Assembly: GCA_964653855.1 (NCBI GenBank)
Contig: CAZZFV010000006.1
Location: forward strand, 1 to 64,000
Reading direction: 5' to 3'
Source of the DNA: RGIG3528 sp964653855
GTDB taxonomy: Bacteria; Bacillota; Clostridia; Lachnospirales; Lachnospiraceae
Length of the DNA stretch: 64,000 nt
Part shown: in pieces, positions 26,490 through 34,291 of the stretch
How positions within the stretch are numbered: the stretch's first letter is position 1
How the letters are laid out: every line of letters starts with the position of its first letter
The notes under the pieces: generated by a model
Seen by the model: only the letters and a program-made list of their open reading frames with translations
What the model was told of the DNA's origin: nothing
Databases searched by the model: none
Program-made: the position numbers and the translations under genes

Positions 26490-26723
26490 GTACGCAAAAG
26501 TGCGGTTGATGTACGCAAAAGTGCGGTTGATGTACGCAAAAGTGCGGNNNNNNNNNNNNNNNNNNNNNNNNNNNNNNNNNNNNNNNNNNNNNNNNNNNNN
26601 NNNNNNNNNNNNNNNNNNNNNNNNNNNNNNNNNNNNNNNNNNNNNNNCGCAAAAGTGCGGTTGATGTACGCAAAAGTGCGGTTGATGTACGCAAAAGTGC
26701 GGTTGATGTACGCAAAAGTGCGG
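26490..26723 (+). repeat. 21-bp iteron array (replication origin)
   Basis: Tandem copies of GTACGCAAAAGTGCGGTTGAT with exact 21-bp period: starts at 26490, 26511 and 26532 before the assembly gap, and at 26666, 26687 and 26708, plus a cut copy at 26648, after it. Seven are visible. The period of two helical turns puts all initiator sites on one DNA face. These are the binding sites expected for the Rep_3 initiator encoded just downstream. Confidence 0.92.
26548..26647. other. 100-N assembly gap inside the iterons
   Basis: Exactly 100 N interrupt the tandem repeats, the conventional placeholder for a gap of unknown size. The true iteron number cannot be read. Reading frames crossing it are meaningless. 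Confidence 0.98.
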
Positions 26724-26802
26724 CGAAAAGCGTTGACAGACGTAAAAAAGTATGGTAAAACGAAGAAAAATCATCGTTTTATGAAGGGAAAAAATCAAAA
26801 AA

Positions 26803-26879
26803 GCACTTTTGCATACATCTGAAAACGTAAAAAAGCACTTTTGCGTACATATAGAAATAAAAAAAGCACTTTTGCGTAC
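26803..26879 (-). promoter_or_regulatory. three inverted iteron copies in front of repA
   Basis: The core GTACGCAAAAGTGC appears in the opposite orientation at 26803-26816 (one mismatch), 26835-26848 and 26866-26879, spaced 31-32 bp, ending 26 bases before the repA ATG. As in R6K/pPS10/F-type replicons, such inverted copies probably bind initiator dimers and repress rep transcription. Confidence 0.85.
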
Positions 26880-26905
26880 ATTTGAAAAGGACTTGTGGGG
26901 AACAA

Positions 26906-28153
26906 ATGGCAAATAATGTAGAATTAAAAAAATTAAGGAATAACGTAGTTACCAAAAATAACGAATTAATACAAAATGGGAAAATGAACACCTCGTTAAT
27001 TGAGGATAAGGCATTGTCTTATTTAATTTCCAAAATAAAGCCGGGCGACGATGTAAACAAAAAGTATATTTTTAATTGCAAAGAATTTCAAGTTTTATTA
27101 AACTGGAATGATGATGCGTCTTATAAAAATATTAAAATTATGCTTAAAAATCTTGGCGACAGAAGTGCTTGGATAAAAGATGGCCCAGGTGATAAAAAAG
27201 AAACGCTGATAAGGTGGTTCAATGTTGTAGATTTGAATACGGGGAACGGCGATATAGAAGTAAGTTTTCACGAAAAAATATTCCCCTTTTTGATGGCACT
27301 TAGAACACAAGAAGAAATAAATTTTTTTACGTCTTACAAATTACAAAACATAGCCCTTATGAAGCATCGGTATTCGGTAAAGCTTTATGAATTATTGAAA
27401 AGCTATCAGTTCAATAATAAAAAATGGACTTTTGAGTTCGGAACCGGTTCGGAATATGATATACAGTTAAAAATAGCCGAAGTAAAGGAAGATTCGATAA
27501 CAAAAAATTTAATTCCCGTTATCCCAAAACGATGGTTAAATTGGGCGTTATTCAAAAAAGACGTGCTTGACCCCGCAGTCGAGGATATAAATAAATATAG
27601 TGATATAAAAGTTGATTTTGTAGGAAAAAAAGAAGATATTTATAGACATAAAACCAAGGGAATAAAAAGTATAGAATTTTATATGGTTCAAAAAACAAGC
27701 CTTGAACAACAAGAAACAAACGATGTAATTGATGTAGAATATGGCATAACCGCAGAAATTAGTGGTATTTCGGCAGAAAGTATCTTTTTTAAAAATCACG
27801 AAGAAAGTTTGCAAAAAGAAAATGAAGCAAAAAAACAAGAAATAGAAAAGGAAAAATTAAAAAACACAAGGTATCCTCTATTATTTGACACTTTGAGTGG
27901 CAGAGGAATAAATCTTTCGGAAGATAAATTGGATTATGTATATCATTGTGCAATAAAAAATCGTGTTGCCGGGAAGGTAGAAAAGAAAAATTGGGAAATA
28001 TTTGCAACGGATTTAATTTCGCATTATTATGATAAAATAAAAGCAACTCCGGAAGAAACAAAAACAAGTGAATTTAAAAGATTATGTGATTGTGTAACCA
28101 AAGATTATGACCAAGTTGTCGGTGATATATTAATGGAATGGGGAAGACATTAG
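26906..28153 (+). CDS. repA: Rep_3-family plasmid replication initiator
   Basis: Start chosen at the ATG at 26906 (MANNVELKK) after a GGGGAA sequence; a TTG at 26882 overlaps the last inverted iteron. The product is 415 aa. The first 250 residues show the double winged-helix pattern of Rep_3 (RepB/RepE/Pi-type) initiators: NELIQNGKMNTSLIEDKALSYL, then SYKLQNIALMKHRYSVKLYELLKSY, the most conserved family motif, and RWLNWALFKKDVLDPAVEDIN. The C-terminal 140 residues are an acidic, Lys/Glu-rich extension. It binds the adjacent iterons to start theta replication and probably represses itself through the inverted copies. Confidence 0.92.
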   Translation: MANNVELKKLRNNVVTKNNELIQNGKMNTSLIEDKALSYLISKIKPGDDVNKKYIFNCKEFQVLLNWNDDASYKNIKIMLKNLGDRSAWIKDGPGDKKETLIRWFNVVDLNTGNGDIEVSFHEKIFPFLMALRTQEEINFFTSYKLQNIALMKHRYSVKLYELLKSYQFNNKKWTFEFGTGSEYDIQLKIAEVKEDSITKNLIPVIPKRWLNWALFKKDVLDPAVEDINKYSDIKVDFVGKKEDIYRHKTKGIKSIEFYMVQKTSLEQQETNDVIDVEYGITAEISGISAESIFFKNHEESLQKENEAKKQEIEKEKLKNTRYPLLFDTLSGRGINLSEDKLDYVYHCAIKNRVAGKVEKKNWEIFATDLISHYYDKIKATPEETKTSEFKRLCDCVTKDYDQVVGDILMEWGRH

Positions 28154-28155
28154 AA

Positions 28156-28323
28156 ATGAAAGAAAACAAAACCCAAAACAATAAAAACGAAAAGAACGAT
28201 GTAATGTTGGAAATCGAACACGTTTCAGACGATACGGAAATGATTAACAGATTAAAAAAAATTATTGTTAATTTTTTTGAAGAACAAGAACAGCAAGAAC
28301 AAAAGAAGAAAGGTGATAAATAA
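28156..28323 (+). CDS. small acidic/coiled protein
   Basis: Protein of 55 aa (MKENKTQNNKNEKN...), start at 28156, 9 bases after GGGAAG; a longer in-frame ATG at 28138 overlaps the repA end and lacks a ribosome site. It is entirely polar, with a helix (INRLKKIIVNFFEEQEQQEQ). No family is recognised. Its stop TAA overlaps the ATG of the next gene (TAATGG), so these two are coupled to repA in one operon. Confidence 0.5.
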   Translation: MKENKTQNNKNEKNDVMLEIEHVSDDTEMINRLKKIIVNFFEEQEQQEQKKKGDK

Positions 28324-28679
28324 TGGCAAGGTACAGAACGTACAAAAATGGAATTACCGGGCATAAATATAACGGATTTTATATTGTAAAAGGAGAAGGA
28401 AAAGGAGATTTTTCTATTCTCAATGAAGATAAAACTGTTTTTGAAGATAAAATAAGCGATTTCGAAGAATGTGAATGGATTATCGATAAAGAAACTTGCG
28501 GAGATGAAAATATAAGTATAATAAAACAGCTTTACGGTATGGAAATATATGAATTAAGCCGCTTATTTGTAGAGTTGATGCAAAAGAAAGCAGAACAAGG
28601 GCTGACCCCAAAAAGTGAAAATTTATATAAATGGTGCGGAAAAGTTCGTTCGAGAAAAGCAAAAGATTTATCAATGTGA
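28323..28679 (+). CDS. hypothetical protein of the rep operon
   Basis: Protein of 118 aa. The N-terminus looks like a small beta domain (GHKYNGFYIVKGEGKGDFSILNEDKTVFEDKISDFEECEWIID). A helical C-terminal half follows. No membrane segment and no recognised family. Start and stop are set by the overlap with the upstream gene and the terminator 11 bases downstream. Confidence 0.55.
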   Translation: MARYRTYKNGITGHKYNGFYIVKGEGKGDFSILNEDKTVFEDKISDFEECEWIIDKETCGDENISIIKQLYGMEIYELSRLFVELMQKKAEQGLTPKSENLYKWCGKVRSRKAKDLSM

Positions 28680-28689
28680 AAAAAGATAA

Positions 28690-28719
28690 GAATAGAAGTC
28701 AAGAGGCTTCTATTTTTTT
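28690..28719 (+). terminator. terminator of the rep operon
   Basis: AATAGAAG, short loop, CTTCTATT followed by T7. Confidence 0.8.
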
Positions 28720-28739
28720 ATGCGATAAATATATTTTTT

Positions 28740-28747
28740 TCTTCTAT
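28740..28747 (+). promoter_or_regulatory. TCTTCTAT upstream motif
   Basis: ATTTTTTTCTTCTAT, 88 bases before the RHH gene, the longest spacing in the set. Confidence 0.35.
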
Positions 28748-28834
28748 ATCTTTTTAGTAAGCTTTCGTAAGCAGTAAATTATTTTGCGCAGTATGTATCA
28801 GACAATGTTTTATCAAGAAGGGAAGTAAAAGTAT

Positions 28835-29035
28835 ATGTCAAACAGAAAAGTAAAACGTAAACGAGACAAGGCTGTAACAATCCGTATGAATAAAGAGGAA
28901 TATGCAGTCTTGCAAGACAAAGTAAAAGATTCAGGTCTTACACAACAAGCGTTCGTTATCGGCGCTATCAAAGGAGCAGCTATTACTCCATCAGATGATT
29001 TTGTTTTCACAAAGGAAAGGAAAAGCTATGTCTAA
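28835..29035 (+). CDS. small RHH/MobC-like DNA-binding protein
   Basis: Protein of 66 aa: a basic N-terminus (MSNRKVKRKRDK), a strand AVTIRMN, then two helices (KEEYAVLQDKVKDSG and TQQAFVIGAIKGA). This is the ribbon-helix-helix pattern found in MobC-type relaxosome accessory proteins and CopG-type repressors. It lies in a run of small genes after the rep operon. Which of the two roles applies cannot be told from sequence. Confidence 0.65.
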   Translation: MSNRKVKRKRDKAVTIRMNKEEYAVLQDKVKDSGLTQQAFVIGAIKGAAITPSDDFVFTKERKSYV

Positions 29036-29276
29036 ACTATTGAAAATCATTTTAATGATAATTTTTGCTGTGTTACTTATTAATTTTATTGCGGACGGAG
29101 ACGGTTCTATAAAAGAAAAGGCGGAAAGTGCTTTCATTAGTGCTGTTGATACGGTCAAAACGTGGGTGACGGAGTGGAAAAGCGAAAATCCCGAAATTGA
29201 CGAAAAAATAAATTCTTATATAGGAACCGAAGAAAGCAAAGAATTAATGGGTATAATGGGTGGACTCGCGGAATAA
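29028..29276 (+). CDS. small single-pass membrane protein
   Basis: Start at the ATG at 29028 (MSKLLKIIL), within the end of the preceding gene and after AAAGGAAAGGA; 82 aa. It has an N-terminal hydrophobic helix (IILMIIFAVLLINFIA) and an amphipathic polar remainder (VDTVKTWVTEWKSENPEIDEKIN). No family is recognised. Single-pass anchors of this kind are common among plasmid accessory proteins. Confidence 0.6.
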   Translation: MSKLLKIILMIIFAVLLINFIADGDGSIKEKAESAFISAVDTVKTWVTEWKSENPEIDEKINSYIGTEESKELMGIMGGLAE

Positions 29277-29366
29277 AAAATTATTGAGGCAATATTTTTT
29301 GATTTTTTTTCTGCTATTTTTTATTCAATAAAACGACCGTCCTGTTAATCGAAAAGGGAAAAAGTT

Positions 29367-29660
29367 ATGGGAAATAAAATCACTTATGATATGTTGGATT
29401 ACGTCGAAGAAAACACGGATAAAATTATAAGATATGATTTTGTTTGTAATATTCCGAACCTTAAAAGTGTAATGGAAAATTGCAAGGAAGAAAATTTGCA
29501 AGACCCTTGTGTTGCGGCATTTGTGCTTTTTTTTGCGTCCAATCCGTATGATGAGATTGTTAAAGAGAAAAAAGAAACAATATTATTTGACGAACGAACT
29601 TATCGGAAGGTTGTAAAGATTTGCAGAGACCTTTTGCTTAAAATAAAAATCGAAGATTGA
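29367..29660 (+). CDS. hypothetical 97-aa protein
   Basis: Soluble acidic protein with no recognised family, starting at ATG 29367 after AAAAGGGAAAAA. A diverged version of the recurring upstream motif (TTTTTTTCTGCTAT) lies about 50 bases before it. The next gene follows after 13 bases, so the two probably form an operon. Confidence 0.55.
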   Translation: MGNKITYDMLDYVEENTDKIIRYDFVCNIPNLKSVMENCKEENLQDPCVAAFVLFFASNPYDEIVKEKKETILFDERTYRKVVKICRDLLLKIKIED

Positions 29661-29673
29661 ACGGGGAAAAAGT

Positions 29674-30507
29674 ATGACAGAAGAAATGCTAAAAAAAAAT
29701 GCAATTATTGTTTATAACTCAATGGTTTTTGAAAATGATTTGAAATCTCAAAAAAAGGGAAATGGTTATGTAGCAAAAAACCAACTCAGATACGCGTTGG
29801 GATTAAACGAAAACGACCAGCTCTTAACGGGTATTGAAATTTGGAAATATGTTATTGAAGAAATTCTTGGATTTGATGCAGAAACAGCTATCGCATATCT
29901 GGACGACTCACTCGTTAAAACTTTGAAGTTGGATAAAACAATCCCTCTTTTCGGGTGCGGTATAAAAGACAGAACAAGGCCGGGGTATTCTTTTATTTTG
30001 CAATTCTTATATCCAGACAAAATTAAGGAATACGAAAACGAACATATGAAATCTATCTGTGAACACGCAAAAAAAACTAAAGTTCCGATTGCTCCAAGTC
30101 ATTTTTGGTCGCAAGCGGAATACGAAGAAAAAACAAGAAAGAACCAAATTGTCGTTGAAAAATTAAAAGGAAAATGTAACAATGTTTATGCAAAGAAAAA
30201 GATATATCGGGGAAAAGAAAATGCAATAATATGTATGAGAGTAATTATATACGGGCATTTAATCGGAAATCATTCGGCACAAGAAATGTATAAGCTGTTT
30301 TCAGACGAGAAAAGAGCCTCAAAACTTATAAACGAATACGGGCAAATTTACAAATGTGTTATACCGAAATATTTTCCTACGGCACTTGATTATTTTCACG
30401 AGTCTTTACGTCCGGAAGACAGGAATGACTTTTGGTATATGGCAAACAAAATAAGGAATAAGTTACAACGTTTGTCGGAAACAGACAACGCAGGATTTGA
30501 ATTTTAA
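29674..30507 (+). CDS. hypothetical 277-aa protein
   Basis: Soluble mixed helical protein preceded by GGGGAAAA. Sequence features include an aromatic C-terminal part (YFPTALDYFHESLRPEDRND) and basic patches (KKKIYRGKENA), but no motif I can tie to a function. Its stop TAA is immediately followed by a minimal IS200/IS605-type element, so the insertion site used TTTAA, which includes the stop codon, and the protein was not truncated by more than its original end, if at all. Confidence 0.6.
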   Translation: MTEEMLKKNAIIVYNSMVFENDLKSQKKGNGYVAKNQLRYALGLNENDQLLTGIEIWKYVIEEILGFDAETAIAYLDDSLVKTLKLDKTIPLFGCGIKDRTRPGYSFILQFLYPDKIKEYENEHMKSICEHAKKTKVPIAPSHFWSQAEYEEKTRKNQIVVEKLKGKCNNVYAKKKIYRGKENAIICMRVIIYGHLIGNHSAQEMYKLFSDEKRASKLINEYGQIYKCVIPKYFPTALDYFHESLRPEDRNDFWYMANKIRNKLQRLSETDNAGFEF

Positions 30508-30685
30508 CACGCCGTGAGCAAGAAATCCCCCACCTCTATAGGTGGTGGATATACAAGTAGGGATGGAATAGCCCAAACTCATACGCCTGTGGACATTATG
30601 TAAGACGTATGATTACGTATATCGTAGTCAACGCAGTAGTGGTTGAAACAGGAAGCTCCGACTTCTATAAGTCGGAGTAGTTCAC
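30508..30685 (+). mobile_element. minimal IS200/IS605-type element with tnpB 3' remnant
   Basis: 178 bp with left-end hairpin (CCACC/GGTGG near 30530) and right-end hairpin (CTCCGACTT/AAGTCGGAG, ending TTCAC at 30685). Between them one frame reads NSYACGHYVRRM then IVVNAVVVETG then SSDFYKSE and a stop, matching the usual TnpB C-terminus, so this is an internally deleted tnpB element whose ends, and overlapping right-end guide-RNA-like region, survive. It begins right after TTTTAA. It has no transposase and would need one in trans. Confidence 0.8.
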
Positions 30686-30686
30686 T

Positions 30687-30728
30687 AACAAAAAAAGGCT
30701 GTCACAATAATTGCGACAGCTTTTTTTT
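30687..30728. terminator. bidirectional terminator between convergent genes
   Basis: AAAAAAAGGCTGTC, loop, GACAGCTTTTTTTT, next to the end of the OB-fold gene on the minus strand and after the IS element. Confidence 0.85.
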
Positions 30729-31273
30729 CAATTACAAATTTCGGTAACAATAATATTTCTGTAAGCGTTTCTTTTTCCGTTTATGATTTTTGTCGGCGTT
30801 AAAAGTTCGCACGTACATTTAATGGGGCTCGTGGTATCAAGTACGCCCTTGGCCGCATCCTTAAACATCTGTACTCTTACCGGCATATGACCTTTATTTT
30901 TTCCGACATCAACAGTCATAGTTATCCAGTCATTGACTTGTCTGAAAGAAGTAATTATTCCTTGCAAGTAAATATTGATGCGGTTACTGCAAGCGGCCAA
31001 TCCGTTTTTTGCTGTTCTACATTTTTCTATGTAGGTTAATGTAAAAGATGTTTGATATACACGTTCAGAGCCTCTGTAAACAGGTCGGTTTTGAACATAT
31101 CCCTCAACGTGGACATATTCTTGTAACAGTTTTTCATCAATTTCCTTGCAAATAAATTGCGGGTACACGTTTTTTCCGCTTTGCGATTTGCAAAACAGAG
31201 TGATTTTTTTCTGTTTACCGTAAGGAGAAATTGCAATTAACTTTCCTTCGGCAATCACATCGTTTGTGGTCAT
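30728..31273 (-). CDS. OB-fold single-strand-binding-like protein
   Basis: Protein of 181 aa with two SSB-like segments: EGKLIAISPYGKQKKITLFCKS...VHVEGYVQNRPVYRGSERVYQTSFTLTYIEK and, after CSNRINIYLQGIITSF, a second strand set (ITMTVDVGKNKGHMPVRVQMF). The alternation and the VEGYVQNR element fit an OB fold such as SSB or a PriB-like protein, but no acidic tail is present. It is the only minus-strand gene in the replication region. Upstream is AAGGAAAACG; a Shine-Dalgarno match is modest. Confidence 0.55.
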   Translation of the reverse strand: MTTNDVIAEGKLIAISPYGKQKKITLFCKSQSGKNVYPQFICKEIDEKLLQEYVHVEGYVQNRPVYRGSERVYQTSFTLTYIEKCRTAKNGLAACSNRINIYLQGIITSFRQVNDWITMTVDVGKNKGHMPVRVQMFKDAAKGVLDTTSPIKCTCELLTPTKIINGKRNAYRNIIVTEICN

Positions 31274-31389
31274 AATTTCGTTTTCCTTTCTTTTTTTTGT
31301 GGTATGTATTTAATAAAAGAAAAAAAAATTTTTTTGTTATTAAAGGGCTTTCGTTTTTTATTATTGGACGAAATTTTTTTTATTTTTAT

Positions 31390-31397
31390 TCTTCTAT
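31390..31397 (+). promoter_or_regulatory. TTATTGG-N22-TCTTCTAT motif
   Basis: TTATTGGACG lies so that its TTGG starts 26 bases before the octamer, the same distance as at 33790 and 40639. 57 bases upstream of the start at 31454. Confidence 0.5.
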
Positions 31398-31453
31398 TAA
31401 ATAAATAAGATGTGTGAAACACAAAAAAATAAAAAAAAGGATGGTAAACCGGT

Positions 31454-31804
31454 ATGCAAATTATTGTTGATGAGTATGTGTCTGTTGAAGTGTCAGACGA
31501 AGACGCAAAAGAAATTGAGTCCTTAATGAAAGAGGGCAAATCCTTAATGCAGAAAATTGACGCATTGGAACAAGAAACGGCGGAAATTGATGTGGAAAAT
31601 TTTTTGGACGAACCCCAAAAAGCGGCAAAATGTTGTGTGCGCAATATGTATCGCGGAGAGCTTTTCGATATTGTAAAAGAAATCACGGTAATGCAAAACA
31701 AGTATCGTGATATGTACACAAACAACGAAATTCCCAACGTGTTTTTTATAATGCCTATTTATTATCAAGAAGAAAAAGGGCTTAAGAAAGAAGAAAGGAT
31801 TTGA
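31454..31804 (+). CDS. hypothetical 116-aa protein
   Basis: Soluble protein with an acidic N-terminus (DEYVSVEVSDEDAKEIESL) and a coiled-coil helix (SLMQKIDALEQETAEIDVE). No family is recognised. Start ATG 31454 follows AAAGGATGG. It is 3 bases ahead of the next gene, a clear two-gene unit. Confidence 0.55.
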   Translation: MQIIVDEYVSVEVSDEDAKEIESLMKEGKSLMQKIDALEQETAEIDVENFLDEPQKAAKCCVRNMYRGELFDIVKEITVMQNKYRDMYTNNEIPNVFFIMPIYYQEEKGLKKEERI

Positions 31805-31807
31805 TTT

Positions 31808-32149
31808 ATGAAAAAGGTTAAAGCTAATCCTTCGATATGGAATATGCTGAAATTATATTGTGGGAACCACAAAGAAGATGTCGGAATGTCGCTTATAAAC
31901 AATAGCGAAAAAATGAAAGACCCATATTTTATATGTCCGTGTGAAGGTTGTCTGTTTGGTGCCTATCCTCAAAGAATAACAATTCTTGATTATGAGAAGA
32001 TGGCTGATATAATAAGTGATGTGATGTCAAATCAAATGGGCGGGGATATAACAAATTATAGGTTTTCGATTAAACGACCCGACCCACAAAAACAACTTGA
32101 TGTGAAAGTAATTTATTCCAACAGAAGAATAGGACTTTCAATCAAATAA
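31808..32149 (+). CDS. hypothetical Cys-containing 113-aa protein
   Basis: Starts 3 bases after the preceding stop with an AAGAAAGGA ribosome site. A Cys cluster (YCGNHK, ICPCEGC) could hold a metal. No named family. The following gene, the signal peptidase fusion, starts 25 bases downstream, so co-transcription is likely. Confidence 0.55.
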   Translation: MKKVKANPSIWNMLKLYCGNHKEDVGMSLINNSEKMKDPYFICPCEGCLFGAYPQRITILDYEKMADIISDVMSNQMGGDITNYRFSIKRPDPQKQLDVKVIYSNRRIGLSIK

Positions 32150-32174
32150 AAAGAACGAAAAGGAAAAAAGAACG

Positions 32175-33755
32175 ATGAACAATGAATTTTTCAATGATGG
32201 AATTGACTTCGAAAATGAAGATTGGAATAATGAAGAAAATATGAAAAAAGAAAACGCGGAAAAAGAGTCCGACTTTACCGATAGTCGTGCGTATTTGGAA
32301 TATATTTACGGAGTATATCCCGCTATGTATTTTAAAAACGTACCCGGTATGGCACGGTGGCTGGAAAATTACGGGAAAGATTATAACAGGTTTTATTCTC
32401 CGGTTTATACGCAAATTCAATTAAATACAAAGTGTGATGATTATGACACTTTTGTGATGCACACGGACGAGCTTGTGTCGAACCTGTCCGATGAATTTGC
32501 AATAACAAAATCTGAATGTGATGAATTAACCGATGAAATAATTAAAAAGTGTGACCGTGTTATTGCAGCTTGCAATTTAAAGGAAAGCGACTACTTTGAC
32601 AATAAAGAATATTTCACTTTCATTAAAACAAAAGTTCAAAAATCGTTTAATACGAATTATAAGAAAGTATCCGTTGCTGTAACTATACAGTTTTCAAGAA
32701 ATCCGTCACAGTATAAGAAGCCGTGCGCACAGTATCAATTTACCTGGGATATTTTAAAAACAGAAAATGATACTACAAAATATATAGCGTTCTTGAATAA
32801 TAAAATAACGGACATTCCGAGTGAATGGGAATATGTTGCTCGAAAAGAACAAAAAAGTGTGCTTAGCGAGGAAGAACAAAAAACGTTATCGCAGATTGAA
32901 AATATGTTTGATTTTTGCGGTAGTTTCGGAGCGTTACAGTATTTGGTTTATCTTTGGAGTAAAGCAAAAGTAATTCTTCCGGACGGAGAAAAATTGGAAA
33001 CTCGGTTAATAGAAGAACTCTATCCCGGAAAAATAAAGTCAATAATTCATCAAAAGACCAATAAGGCGTTTGCTGCTTTACCCGATAAGCAAGGAAGTCA
33101 AATAAAGAACCAAAAAAAACAGAAAAATCTTTTCGGTGTTTTCAAGAATAATGGTTTTCATAAATTGACGAAGCGTGAACGTCAAAAGATACAAGATGAA
33201 AAATGGTGTAATTTTTTAAACGGAGCAAGAACCGTTTTAAGAATTATAGTCATAGTAGTAGCGATACTCTTGATTATGCACTATAAATTCAACACAGATG
33301 TTGTTATTGTTAGCGGAAATTCAATGACTCCGACAATAAAAGATACAGATATGTTATTTGTAAAAAAAGACGATACTCTATCAATCAATGTTGGTGATGT
33401 CGTGTTCGCTAAAGTAGATGGGAAAAGAGTCGTCAAAAGAGTTGTAGCAGAACCGGGAGACGATTTATCCGCTAAAATAACAAAAACCAAAACAGGAAAG
33501 ACCGCTTATTTTGACGGGATTTTGGTGGAAGAAGAAAAAGAAACCCGAACTTTGGTTATTAACGGTATTGAAACAGATATGATTATAAAAAATCTTGATT
33601 ATGACGGCGGATATACATTAAAAAAGGACGAGTATTTCTTGGTAGGAGATAATTACGAAGAAAGTTATGATTCCAGAGATTATGGAGCTGTCACAGCCGA
33701 GAATATTACCACACTTGAAAGTTGTATAGGAATACTTAGTGGGAAGATAGAGTAA
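32175..33755 (+). CDS. signal peptidase I with large cytoplasmic N-terminal domain
   Basis: Protein of 526 aa, far longer than the 180-200 aa of usual Gram-positive type I signal peptidases. Residues 1-350 form an acidic, helical cytoplasmic domain of unknown family (AYLEYIYGVYPAMYFKNVPGM, and a segment with EFAITKSECDEL). A single membrane helix (about 352-372) follows. The catalytic part has all boxes: SGNSMTP with Ser383, GKRVVKRVVAEPGD with general base Lys421, and GDNYEESYDSRDYG (box E). It likely processes plasmid-encoded exported proteins. No prepilin peptidase is visible in the window, so it could act on the pilin-like proteins. Confidence 0.8.
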   Translation: MNNEFFNDGIDFENEDWNNEENMKKENAEKESDFTDSRAYLEYIYGVYPAMYFKNVPGMARWLENYGKDYNRFYSPVYTQIQLNTKCDDYDTFVMHTDELVSNLSDEFAITKSECDELTDEIIKKCDRVIAACNLKESDYFDNKEYFTFIKTKVQKSFNTNYKKVSVAVTIQFSRNPSQYKKPCAQYQFTWDILKTENDTTKYIAFLNNKITDIPSEWEYVARKEQKSVLSEEEQKTLSQIENMFDFCGSFGALQYLVYLWSKAKVILPDGEKLETRLIEELYPGKIKSIIHQKTNKAFAALPDKQGSQIKNQKKQKNLFGVFKNNGFHKLTKRERQKIQDEKWCNFLNGARTVLRIIVIVVAILLIMHYKFNTDVVIVSGNSMTPTIKDTDMLFVKKDDTLSINVGDVVFAKVDGKRVVKRVVAEPGDDLSAKITKTKTGKTAYFDGILVEEEKETRTLVINGIETDMIIKNLDYDGGYTLKKDEYFLVGDNYEESYDSRDYGAVTAENITTLESCIGILSGKIE

Positions 33756-33789
33756 AATTGTTATTGGCAGAAAATAAATCCGTAAAAAA

Positions 33790-33797
33790 TCTTCTAT
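33790..33797 (+). promoter_or_regulatory. TTATTGG-N22-TCTTCTAT motif
   Basis: TTATTGGCAG at 33761 with TTGG exactly 26 bases before the octamer, 54 bases upstream of the start at 33851. Confidence 0.5.
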
Positions 33798-33815
33798 TTT
33801 GTAAGTAACAAAAAA

Positions 33816-33850
33816 GAAAGGGTCGCTAATTTAGCGATGTGGTAACTGAT
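33816..33850 (+). promoter_or_regulatory. hairpin between ribosome site and start
   Basis: A GAAAGGG ribosome site is separated from the start codons (GTG 33839, ATG 33851) by the palindrome TCGCTAA/TTAGCGA. Folding would shorten the effective spacing, so the hairpin may be needed for, or modulate, initiation. Confidence 0.4.
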
Positions 33851-34195
33851 ATGTGTGATATTACCGTTTATGACAAAGTAAATCTTTTTAATGAGAAAAT
33901 TCGTCCTCTTGTAGACGAAATCGTAAAGGCTTGCGGGGCCGAAAATATTCCGTTTGTATTTGCGGCTGCCGTGAAGAACACGGAGAGCAAAACCTATTAT
34001 GAAAAGGCGGGGGAACTGCCTAAAATGGCGGAACGAAATCTTACGGAAGATTATTTGACCGCCGCATCGGCAGCTTTGCTTGGCGGAAAAATAAGGGTAG
34101 ATATAAAGGACGAATTGTCTAATATTTATTCCGATGGTATAATTCCAAATCCCCAAATCGACGATGATGATATAGAGGAATTTTTTTATACCTGA
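33851..34195 (+). CDS. hypothetical 114-aa protein
   Basis: Soluble acidic protein (MCDITVYDKVNLFNEKIRPLVDEIV ...) with no recognised family. Two starts are possible: GTG at 33839 or ATG at 33851; the ATG is chosen but the unusual leader leaves this open. It ends with an acidic tail (DDDDIEEFF) and is followed by a terminator. Confidence 0.5.
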   Translation: MCDITVYDKVNLFNEKIRPLVDEIVKACGAENIPFVFAAAVKNTESKTYYEKAGELPKMAERNLTEDYLTAASAALLGGKIRVDIKDELSNIYSDGIIPNPQIDDDDIEEFFYT

Positions 34196-34217
34196 GCAAA
34201 AGTAAAAAAAACAGCAC

Positions 34218-34247
34218 AAAGACCGCTTTTAGGCGGTCTTTTTTTTT
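34218..34247 (+). terminator. terminator before the primase gene
   Basis: AAAGACCGC, loop, GCGGTCTTT, then a long T run that leads directly into the TCTTCTAT motif at 34247. Confidence 0.9.
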
Positions 34248-34254
34248 CTTCTAT
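34247..34254 (+). promoter_or_regulatory. TCTTCTAT upstream motif
   Basis: TTTTTTTTTCTTCTATAAAATTATTATC, 38 bases before the primase start; the following AT stretch is nearly the same before dnaE (35639). The motif comes right after the upstream terminator, which supports a promoter rather than a readthrough role. Confidence 0.5.
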
Positions 34255-34291
34255 AAAATTATTATCAAAAAAAATTTGAAGGGAGAAAAAA

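Noticed and set aside
26490..26723. Possible CRISPR array
   Set aside because: The repeats are contiguous with no spacers, 21-bp period, and lie beside a Rep_3 gene with inverted operator copies; they are iterons.
26325..26912. Long reading frames on both strands across the iterons, including N-derived X residues
   Set aside because: A 21-bp period keeps all frames open and 34 residues are unread; the products are repeats such as DVRKSAV and VHQPHFC and are not genes.
30508..30685. Functional TnpB guide-RNA system
   Set aside because: Only the last ~35 codons of tnpB survive, so no nuclease is made here, although the right-end RNA region is kept.
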